A DNA stretch of 5,236 bases. Origin: DASUGM01 sp036274055. Lineage in GTDB: Bacteria > Acidobacteriota > Vicinamibacteria > Vicinamibacterales > SCN-69-37. The notes beneath the pieces were generated by a model. That model did no database searches. It saw nothing but the letters and a program-made list of their open reading frames with translations, and had not been told where the DNA came from. Positions 1 to 5,205 of this stretch are shown here, one piece after another. The stretch's first letter is position 1. Each line of letters begins with the position of its first letter. The position numbers were made by a program, and so were the translations under genes. The stretch covers positions 1 to 5,236 of the forward strand of contig DASUGM010000308.1 in the NCBI GenBank assembly GCA_036274055.1. Direction: 5' to 3'.

Positions 1-30
1 GGTCCGGGAGATCTGAGTGAGGCCTTCGCC

Positions 31-93
31 CGATCGCGCGATCGCGCGATGCTCTGCCATGGCCCGATCACCCGATCGCCCATCGCCGATGGG
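31..93. repeat. Short GATC-containing octamer repeats with a 15-bp palindrome upstream of the amidohydrolase
   Basis: The 5' non-coding stretch holds CGATCGCG twice in tandem plus a half copy (31-50). It then holds three octamer-like units beginning CCCGATC, CCCGATC and CCCATCG (63-85). The last unit forms a perfect inverted repeat, CCCATCG-C-CGATGGG (79-93), which lies over the expected -35 position of the TACAAT promoter candidate at 107-112, so it could be an operator. GCCATGGC at 57-64 is another small palindrome. The repeats are visible directly, while a regulatory role is inference. In GC-rich DNA such GATCG runs can arise by slippage. The stretch 1-30 shows no recognisable feature. It has stops in two forward frames (14-16 and 18-20), so it could include the tail of an upstream gene, but this cannot be shown. 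Confidence 0.45.
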
Positions 94-106
94 CGGAGCC
101 CCGCGG

Positions 107-112
107 TACAAT
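107..112 (+). promoter_or_regulatory. Candidate -10 hexamer TACAAT for a leaderless amidohydrolase transcript
   Basis: TACAAT matches five of six positions of the bacterial -10 consensus and is the only AT-rich patch in a GC-rich stretch. It ends 8 nt before the GTG at 121, so transcription would begin at or beside that start codon and leave no 5' leader. No convincing -35 TTGACA is visible, and no Shine-Dalgarno lies at normal spacing (GGAG at 95-98 is 22 nt away). A TANNNT box close to the start codon is a known hallmark of leaderless genes in several bacterial phyla. Assignment here is inference. Confidence 0.5.
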
Positions 113-120
113 GCCCGCCC

Positions 121-1101
121 GTGCCCATCGTCGATTTTCACAACCACTATTACCCGCCCGAATATCTCGACGCGCTCGCGCCGTCGGGCAGTTCGCTCCA
201 CATCACCATCGACGCCGACGGCAATCCGGTCGTGCACTATCCCGGCGACTACAACGTCATGGTGCGCGGGCATCGCGACATCGCCTACCGCAAGACCGTG
301 CTCGACGAGCAGGGCGTCGACACGCAGGTCATCTCGCTGACGACGCCGGGGACGCATGTCGATCCGCCGAAGATCGCGGCGAGGCTCGCGGCGATCACCA
401 ACGATGCCTTCGCGAGGGTGCGCGCCGACTACGGCACGCGCTTCATCCCGCTGGCGACGCTGCCGCTGAACGATCCGGCGGCATCAGTCGGGGAATTCCG
501 CCGAGCCACGGAGCAACTTGGCATGCCGGGCGCGATGCTGTTCAGCAACGTCAACGGCACCGGCCTCGACGACCAGCAGTTCTGGCCGCTCTATGAAGCC
601 GCCAACGATCGCGGCGCGGTGATGATGATTCATCCGACCTACCCGGTCGGCGTCGAAGCGATGCGCGAGTACTGGCTGATGCCGCTCAACGGGTTTCTGT
701 TCGACACCACGCTCGCCGCCTCGAAGCTGGTCTTCAGCGGCGTGGCCAAGCGGTATCCGCGCATCAAGTGGGTGCTCGGCCACCTCGGCGGCACGATCCC
801 CTATCTCGCCGAACGGCTCGATCGCGGCTGGCGCGCGTTTCCGGATTGCCGCGTCCACATCGACGAGCCGCCGACCGCGTATCTCAAACGGCATTTCTGG
901 TACGACACGGTCAACTTCGCGCAGGGTCCGCTGAAGCTGGCGATCGAATTCGCCGGCGCCGATCGGATCCTGGCCGGCTCGGATTACCCGCACAAGATCG
1001 GCAGCATTCCGCTCATGCTGGAAGCCCTGCGGGCGTTGCCGATCAGCGATCAGGACAAAACCGGGATCCTCGGGGGCAACGCGGCAGCGCTTCTCGGATA
1101 G
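121..1101 (+). CDS. Amidohydrolase family protein (ACMSD-like metal-dependent hydrolase/decarboxylase)
   Basis: This is a 326-residue protein of the amidohydrolase-2 family (TIM-barrel), closest in layout to 2-amino-3-carboxymuconate 6-semialdehyde decarboxylase (ACMSD) and related decarboxylases. The visible motifs are the N-terminal metal pair in VDFHNHYYP (His7, His9), MMIHPTYP (His171), GHLGGTIPYL (His221) and GSDYPHKIG (Asp288). These correspond in order and spacing to the Zn ligands His9, His11, His177 and Asp294 and the catalytic His228 known from Pseudomonas ACMSD, so the active site looks intact. No signal peptide is seen, so it is probably cytoplasmic. An in-frame ATG at 49 would add 24 residues translated from the octamer repeats. 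GTG 121 is preferred because the family begins directly with the I-V-D-x-H-x-H strand and because TACAAT sits just upstream. The substrate cannot be named: no other aromatic or tryptophan catabolism gene is in the window, and relatives include resorcylate and carboxyvanillate decarboxylases. The gene ends 35 bp from the convergent cytochrome gene. Confidence 0.9.
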   Translation: MPIVDFHNHYYPPEYLDALAPSGSSLHITIDADGNPVVHYPGDYNVMVRGHRDIAYRKTVLDEQGVDTQVISLTTPGTHVDPPKIAARLAAITNDAFARVRADYGTRFIPLATLPLNDPAASVGEFRRATEQLGMPGAMLFSNVNGTGLDDQQFWPLYEAANDRGAVMMIHPTYPVGVEAMREYWLMPLNGFLFDTTLAASKLVFSGVAKRYPRIKWVLGHLGGTIPYLAERLDRGWRAFPDCRVHIDEPPTAYLKRHFWYDTVNFAQGPLKLAIEFAGADRILAGSDYPHKIGSIPLMLEALRALPISDQDKTGILGGNAAALLG

Positions 1102-1145
1102 GCCCGAGGCATTAGGCCCTAGGCCTGATCGTGGGCTTATTTCTT
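1100..1145 (+). terminator. Candidate terminator between convergent genes
   Basis: The gap between the two stop codons contains nested inverted repeats. The inner stem is TTAGGCC/GGCCTGA around a CTA loop (1112-1128, one G-T pair). The outer stem is AGGCCCG (1100-1106) with TGGGCTT (1132-1138, two G-T pairs). On the plus strand a T-rich tract, TTATTTCTT (1137-1145), follows, which fits intrinsic termination of the amidohydrolase transcript. On the minus strand the stem is not followed by a T tract, so termination of the cytochrome operon here is less clear. Confidence 0.45.
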
Positions 1146-2717
1146 CCCCGCCAACCACACCGCTATCGCGCGGACCTGTTCCGGCGTGAGTTCGTCTGCG
1201 AACCCCGGCATCTGCGCGTCGGCCTGGACGTCGAACGGATTCATGATCCGCCGCTCGATGATGCCGGCGTCGATCTTGCCGCCGACTTTCGACAGATCCG
1301 GTCCTTCAGTCCCGCCGACGCCGTCGATCTTGTGGCAGGTGATGCAGTGTTTGTTGAACGTCAGCACGATGGTGCGCGCGCCTGCGTCGAGCGGCGGCGG
1401 CGCCGACGATCGCATCCGCGCCAGCGCCGCGATGATCGCGGCCGTCTCGGCCTCGTCGGTCGTCGGCGCTTCGCGGACACCCGGGGCAATCACTTCGGGA
1501 TCCTTGACGTGCGACGTGATCCACGATGCCGATTGCGCGATCCGGCCGGCGACGATCGGCGCTGCCAGTCGATCCGGCGCGTGACACTTGACGCAGCGAT
1601 CGCTCGATGCAATCAGCAACGCACCCGCCTGCTCGCGGATGCTCCACGCGCTGCCGGTTTGCGCCGGTTTATCGCGCGCCCCCAGGACCGTCAGCGTCAC
1701 CACCGCCGCCAGCCCCATCGTAAACAGGCTCAACACGCCGCGCCGCATCTGCGGCTCGCGCGAACGGCCGCGATCGAGCCACGGCAGCAGGAACAGCCAG
1801 CCGAACACCAGCCCCGGAATCACCAGCGCGCCAACGACCTCGAACCGACCCGGGAAGTACTTGAGCAGTTGGAAGAGACCGAGGAAATACCACTCGGGCC
1901 GCGGAATGTAGTCGCTTGCGGTCGGATCGGCCGGCGGCTCGAGCGCCGGCGCGCCCTTCCACGCCAGCACCGTCAGCAGCGCGCCAACCGCGAACGCCAT
2001 CGTCAGATCGCGCGCCGCCTGATAAGGAAAGAACGGACGCGACGCGCCGGTGACGTACGGACGCACCGGACCGGAGATCCCGTGCCTCCGCATCAAGTAG
2101 AGATGCGCGATCGTGAGGGAGATCAGCGCCGCCGGCAGGACCAGCGTGTGCGCGGCGTACCAACGCGTCAACGTCAGCGCGCCGATGTCCGGGCCGCCGC
2201 GCAGGACCGCGCCCATCATCTCGCCGGCGACCGGCGTCAGCCGCGAGATGTTGATGGTGACGACCGTTGCCCAGTAGGCGCGTTGATCCCACGGCAGCAG
2301 ATAGCCGGTCAGGCCGAACGCGAGGATCACCTGCAACAGCAGCAGGCCGATGATCCAGTTGACCTCGCGCGGCTTGCGGTAACTGCCGAAGAACACCACG
2401 CGGACCAGGTGCACAATCGCGGCGACGACGACGACGCTGGCGCCCCAGTGATGGAGGCCGCGCAGCAGACTGCCGCCGCGGGCGCTGGTGGTGATGTAGC
2501 GAACGCTGTCCCATGCGTGATCCGGCGTCGGCGCGTAATAGAGCGCCAGCGCGATCCCGGTGACGAATTGCACGGTCAGCCCGAACAGCAGGACGCTGCC
2601 GAGCGTGAACCACCAGCCGGTACCGGCCGGCAGCGGCTCGTCGAGCAGGTGCTTGCGGATTTTTCTGAAACCGGTACGGTCGTCGAGCCAGTTCAGCGGG
2701 CCCTTGCCAATGCTCAC
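1137..2717 (-). CDS. Fused cytochrome b (b6 + subunit IV) with C-terminal diheme cytochrome c domain
   Basis: This 526-residue membrane subunit belongs to a quinol:cytochrome c/electron acceptor oxidoreductase. Residues 1-215 match cytochrome b6, with haem-b ligand pairs His89/His103 and His190/His205. The 15-residue offset of the second pair is the b6f-type spacing. Residues 235-346 match subunit IV, with the Qo-site PEWY motif at 274-277 and three further helices, giving about seven helices in total. This places the C-terminus on the periplasmic side, where the c domain must fold. Residues 365-526 carry two haem c attachment motifs, CVKCH (375-379) and CITCH (458-462). Met503 in NPFDVQADAQMPGF is the likely axial ligand of the second haem. 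The gene equals Bacillus QcrB plus QcrC joined in one chain. The GTG start is in a GTGA overlap with the Rieske stop and has a GAGGT ribosome site 6 nt upstream. Thr38 occupies the place of the b6 Cys35 that binds haem c_i. Family identity is near certain, while electron partners are inferred. Confidence 0.95.
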   Translation of the reverse strand: MSIGKGPLNWLDDRTGFRKIRKHLLDEPLPAGTGWWFTLGSVLLFGLTVQFVTGIALALYYAPTPDHAWDSVRYITTSARGGSLLRGLHHWGASVVVVAAIVHLVRVVFFGSYRKPREVNWIIGLLLLQVILAFGLTGYLLPWDQRAYWATVVTINISRLTPVAGEMMGAVLRGGPDIGALTLTRWYAAHTLVLPAALISLTIAHLYLMRRHGISGPVRPYVTGASRPFFPYQAARDLTMAFAVGALLTVLAWKGAPALEPPADPTASDYIPRPEWYFLGLFQLLKYFPGRFEVVGALVIPGLVFGWLFLLPWLDRGRSREPQMRRGVLSLFTMGLAAVVTLTVLGARDKPAQTGSAWSIREQAGALLIASSDRCVKCHAPDRLAAPIVAGRIAQSASWITSHVKDPEVIAPGVREAPTTDEAETAAIIAALARMRSSAPPPLDAGARTIVLTFNKHCITCHKIDGVGGTEGPDLSKVGGKIDAGIIERRIMNPFDVQADAQMPGFADELTPEQVRAIAVWLAGKK

Positions 2718-3181
2718 AGTTCGACCTCGATCTCCGAGGTCTGAGGATTGAGGCGCACGTTGACAGAATCGAGCCCGCGCGGCGGCGGACCAGCGACGAC
2801 TTTGCCGTCACGATCGTAGGTACCGCCATGGCACGGACAGAGGAACTGCTTGCGCGGCGCATCCCAGCGGACGCGGCAACCGAGGTGCGAACACGTGGCG
2901 GAGAGCGCCCTGTAGCCGTCGCCCTGCCGATCGATGAAGACGACGGTTTCGGATCGCGTCTCGTACCAGCCGTCCGACTGGCGTTCGGCGAGGACGGCGG
3001 TCGTCGGCTGGTCCGCGCTGAGATCGAAGACTGACGCGGCGCGCCGCCAGCGGCGCGTGGCGTCCTTCGCCCGCGGCGCTGCCACCAGGCCGACCAGACC
3101 GGCGAAAGCGGCGCCAATCACGCCCATGCCGGCGGTGACGAAGGTGGTCAGGACGGAGCGGCGATCGTTCGAAACGGGCAT
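2714..3181 (-). CDS. Rieske [2Fe-2S] iron-sulfur protein of a cytochrome bc complex
   Basis: This 155-residue Rieske subunit takes one electron from quinol at the Qo site of the cytochrome b encoded next to it and passes it to the haem c domain. The N-terminus has a twin-arginine motif (NDRRSVLTTF, Arg7-Arg8) followed by one hydrophobic segment, about residues 16-35. This fits Tat export with the segment retained as a membrane anchor, the usual arrangement for Rieske proteins. The cluster-binding loops are CSHLGC (Cys97, His99, Cys102) and CPCHGG (Cys115, Cys117, His118). Cys97/His99/Cys115/His118 bind the cluster and Cys102-Cys117 would form the disulfide. The proline loop GPPPRGL is at 131-137. 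Gly120 replaces the Ser of CPCHGS that raises the redox potential in ubiquinol-type proteins, while Tyr122 is kept. The length is normal for a short bacterial QcrA/PetC-type protein. It is the first gene of the operon and overlaps the cytochrome gene by 4 nt. ATG 3181 is chosen because it precedes the Tat motif directly. Confidence 0.95.
   Translation of the reverse strand: MPVSNDRRSVLTTFVTAGMGVIGAAFAGLVGLVAAPRAKDATRRWRRAASVFDLSADQPTTAVLAERQSDGWYETRSETVVFIDRQGDGYRALSATCSHLGCRVRWDAPRKQFLCPCHGGTYDRDGKVVAGPPPRGLDSVNVRLNPQTSEIEVEL
2724..2728 (-). promoter_or_regulatory. Ribosome binding site of the cytochrome b-c gene inside the Rieske 3' end
   Basis: On the minus strand GAGGT lies 6 nt before the GTG start at 2717, within the last codons of the Rieske gene. 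With the 4-nt GTGA start/stop overlap this indicates translational coupling. It also supports GTG 2717 as the true start, since the next residues (MSIGKGPLNWLDDR) are a plausible cytoplasmic N-terminus of a cytochrome b. Confidence 0.65.
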
Positions 3182-3187
3182 GCGGGG

Positions 3188-3193
3188 ATTTTA
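3188..3193 (-). promoter_or_regulatory. Candidate -10 hexamer TAAAAT for the Rieske-cytochrome b operon
   Basis: Read on the minus strand, TAAAAT (five of six consensus bases) ends 6 nt before the Rieske ATG at 3181. This predicts a transcript starting at or next to the start codon. An AAGGA at 3198-3194 could be read as a Shine-Dalgarno, but its 12-nt spacing is long and it abuts the hexamer. No clear -35 element is seen. The expected -35 position falls inside the left arm of the heptad inverted repeat. Confidence 0.5.
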
Positions 3194-3201
3194 TCCTTGG
3201 C

Positions 3202-3348
3202 GGTTCCGGGTTCCGAACCGTTCCGGGTTCCGGGTTCGTTCCAGGTTCCCCGCCATAGGCACATAACCTCAAACGAAAACCGAAAGTTCCGACCGAACCC
3301 GGAACCCGGAACGAACCCGGAACCTGGAACCGTGCGGAACCCGGAACC
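3202..3348. repeat. 147-bp inverted repeat made of GGTTCC/GGAACC heptads in the divergent promoter region
   Basis: The left arm (3202-3249) consists of GTTCC units starting at 3203, 3210, 3220, 3227, 3234 (GTTCG), 3238 and 3245. The right arm (3301-3348) consists of GGAAC units starting at 3301, 3308, 3312 (CGAAC), 3319, 3326, 3336 and 3343. Unit spacings are 7-10-7-7-4-7 on the left and the exact mirror 7-4-7-7-10-7 on the right. Aligning one arm to the reverse complement of the other gives 44 of 48 identical positions by hand count. The 51-bp centre (3250-3300) is more A-rich and ends in extra GTTCC/CGAACCC half units. No flanking target duplication is evident. It lies wholly between the two candidate -10 boxes, so it probably is in neither mRNA. 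It could act as a cruciform, as a multi-site protein binding region, or be a non-autonomous repeat family member. Its function is unknown. Confidence 0.85.
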
Positions 3349-3351
3349 CAG

Positions 3352-3360
3352 TGTCATACT
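3352..3360 (+). promoter_or_regulatory. Candidate extended -10 (TGT-CATACT) for typA
   Basis: CATACT (3355-3360) is preceded by TGT, giving the TGn element of an extended -10 promoter. It ends 6 nt before the typA ATG at 3367, again predicting a leaderless mRNA. The purines next to the ATG (GGTAGG, 3361-3366) abut it with no spacing and so cannot serve as a normal ribosome site. No -35 match is seen, and the region that would contain it is the right arm of the heptad repeat. Confidence 0.5.
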
Positions 3361-3366
3361 GGTAGG

Positions 3367-5205
3367 ATGTCTCGACCCGGTACTACCCCTCAGGAGATCG
3401 CCAACCCGCTTCGGCGCAACATCGCCATCGTCGCCCACGTCGATCACGGTAAGACGACGCTGGTCGATGCGTTGCTTCACCAGAGCGGCATCTTCCGCAG
3501 CAACGAACGGGTCGCCGAACGGGTGATGGACTCGAATGAGCTGGAGCGGGAACGCGGCATCACGATTCTCGCGAAGAACACCGCCGTCCACTATCACGAC
3601 CACCTGATCAACATCGTCGACACGCCCGGCCACGCCGACTTCGGCGGCGAGGTCGAGCGGACGCTGTCGATGGTCGACGGGGTGATGCTGCTCGTCGACG
3701 CGTCGGAAGGGCCGCTGCCGCAGACCCGCTTCGTGCTGCGCAAGGCGCTCGAGCGCCGGCTGGCGCCGATCGTCGTCATCAACAAGATCGACCGGGCCGA
3801 CGCGCGCGTCCAGGCGGTCTTGAACGAGGTGTACGACCTGTTCATCGATCTCGATGCGACCGAAGATCAGCTCGACTTTCCGATCCTGTACACGAACGCC
3901 CGGCAGGGCACGGCGACGACCGACTTGAACGTTGCGGGCGACACGCTCCGTCCGCTGTTCGACGCCGTGATTGCGCACTGCCCGGCGCCGCGCGGCTCGA
4001 TGTCGGCGCCACTGCAGGCGCTGGTCGCCAATCTCGACTCGAGCGACTACCTCGGCCGCATCGCCATCGGCCGGATCTTCCACGGCCGCGTCAAGGTCGG
4101 CGATCCGATCGCGGTGTGCAAGCTCGACGGCAGCATCCAGCGGACGACGGTGACCAAGCTGTACATGTTCGACGGGTTGAAGCGCATCGACGTCAACGAG
4201 GCCGCGGCTGGCGACATCATCTGCCTCGCCGGCATCGACAACATCATGATCGCCGAGACCATTGCCGACGCCGAAAACCCGGTCGCGCTGCAGACGATCG
4301 CGGTCGACGAGCCGACGGTGTCGATGATCTTCGGCGTCAACACCTCGCCGTTCGCCGGTCGCGACGGCAAGTTCGTCACCTCGCGGCAAATCAAGGACCG
4401 GCTCGATCGCGAGCTGATTGGCAACGTCTCGATCCGCGTCGAGCCGACCGAAACGCCCGAGCAGATGAAGGTGGTCGGCCGCGGCGAACTGCAGCTGTCG
4501 ATCCTGATCGAGATGATGCGGCGCGAGGGTTATGAGCTGCAGGTCTCGCGCCCCGAGGTCGTCGTCAAGGAGATCAACGGCCAGAAGAGCGAGCCGGTCG
4601 AGGACCTGATCATCGACGTCGCCGAGGAATACCAGGGCATGGTGATTGCCGAGACCGGCATCCGGCGCGGCCAGATGACGCGGATGATCAATCACGGCAG
4701 CGGCCGCGTCCGCCTCGAGTTCAGGATTCCATCGCGCGGCCTGATCGGATTCCGATCGAAGTTCCTGACCGAAACCCGCGGCACCGGGATCATGAACCAT
4801 CTGTTCGCCGGCTGGGAGCCGTGGCACGGCCCGATTCCGTCGCGTCCGACCGGCGCCCTGGTCGCCGACCGTTCGGGTCCGGCCACCGCCTACGCGATCG
4901 CCAACCTGCAGGAGCGCGGCGAGATGTTCGTCGATCCGGCGACGGCGGTCTACGAGGGCATGATCGTCGGCGAAAACTCGCGCAACGACGACATGGACGT
5001 CAATATCTGCCGCGAAAAGAAGCAGACCAACATGCGCGCCTCGAGCGCCGACGAAGCGATCCGCCTGATCCCGCCGCGCAAGATGAGCCTCGAGCAGGCC
5101 GTCGAGTTCGTCAACGACGACGAACTGGTCGAGGTGACGCCGAAGTTCCTGCGCCTGCGGAAGCGCGTGCTTGCCGCCAACATGCGGCCGAGGAAGATCG
5201 AGTAG
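3367..5205 (+). CDS. typA: Translational GTPase TypA/BipA
   Basis: This 612-residue ribosome-associated GTPase of the EF-G/LepA family is close to the usual ~610 residues. In its family it binds the 70S/50S ribosome and supports large-subunit assembly and stress or cold adaptation. The GTPase domain (about 17-205) has the P-loop AHVDHGKT (23-30), the switch I ERGITI stretch (62-67), DTPGHADFGGEVER (85-98) and NKID (139-142). Domain II covers about 212-305. An EF-G domain III-like part has GRGELQLSILIEMMRREGYE (371-390), and the EF-G C-like domain is about 405-480. The TypA-specific C-terminal region carries VNICREKKQTNMRASS (545-560) and DDELVEVTPKFLRLRKR (584-600), which separates it from LepA and EF-G. 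The G5 position reads TNARQG (176-181) rather than the more usual S-A motif, a mild variant. The N-terminus has about 16 residues before RNIAI, somewhat longer than many homologues, but no better start codon lies downstream. It is divergent from the Rieske operon, sharing the heptad-repeat intergenic region. Confidence 0.97.
   Translation: MSRPGTTPQEIANPLRRNIAIVAHVDHGKTTLVDALLHQSGIFRSNERVAERVMDSNELERERGITILAKNTAVHYHDHLINIVDTPGHADFGGEVERTLSMVDGVMLLVDASEGPLPQTRFVLRKALERRLAPIVVINKIDRADARVQAVLNEVYDLFIDLDATEDQLDFPILYTNARQGTATTDLNVAGDTLRPLFDAVIAHCPAPRGSMSAPLQALVANLDSSDYLGRIAIGRIFHGRVKVGDPIAVCKLDGSIQRTTVTKLYMFDGLKRIDVNEAAAGDIICLAGIDNIMIAETIADAENPVALQTIAVDEPTVSMIFGVNTSPFAGRDGKFVTSRQIKDRLDRELIGNVSIRVEPTETPEQMKVVGRGELQLSILIEMMRREGYELQVSRPEVVVKEINGQKSEPVEDLIIDVAEEYQGMVIAETGIRRGQMTRMINHGSGRVRLEFRIPSRGLIGFRSKFLTETRGTGIMNHLFAGWEPWHGPIPSRPTGALVADRSGPATAYAIANLQERGEMFVDPATAVYEGMIVGENSRNDDMDVNICREKKQTNMRASSADEAIRLIPPRKMSLEQAVEFVNDDELVEVTPKFLRLRKRVLAANMRPRKIE

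Noticed and set aside
38..45. Cyanobacterial HIP1 octamer GCGATCGC
   Set aside because: It is a single occurrence within a GATCGCG tandem run, and nothing else in the window points to a cyanobacterium.
49..120. N-terminal 24-residue extension of the amidohydrolase from ATG 49
   Set aside because: It is encoded by short DNA repeats, has no ribosome site, and precedes the family's normal start. TACAAT lies inside it just before GTG 121.
111..596. Open frame from ATG 111, next to the TACAAT box
   Set aside because: It is out of frame with the amidohydrolase. The protein is Arg/His-rich shadow sequence without motifs, and the ATG overlaps the -10 candidate itself.
1131..2744. 537-codon plus-strand open frame opposite the cytochrome b-c gene
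   Set aside because: The product is an Arg/Gln/Asp-rich string with no family motif. The minus strand encodes clear haem ligands, PEWY and two CXXCH motifs.
1669..3117. 482-codon minus-strand frame overlapping the Rieske and cytochrome genes
   Set aside because: This is an out-of-frame, Arg/Ala/Gly-rich shadow of the two real genes, with no conserved motif.
3202..3348. CRISPR array
   Set aside because: The units are 7 bp with no spacers and lie in two opposite orientations, so they do not fit repeat-spacer structure.
3202..3348. Insertion sequence or transposon with terminal inverted repeats
   Set aside because: There is no transposase, the 51-bp centre cannot encode one, and no target site duplication is visible at the ends. 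A MITE-like origin remains possible but unproven.
3197..3526. Repeat peptide NPEPGTNPEPGTVRNPEP in a plus-strand frame
   Set aside because: This is a translation of the heptad DNA repeat. The repeat is an inverted DNA element and the frame runs into typA out of frame.
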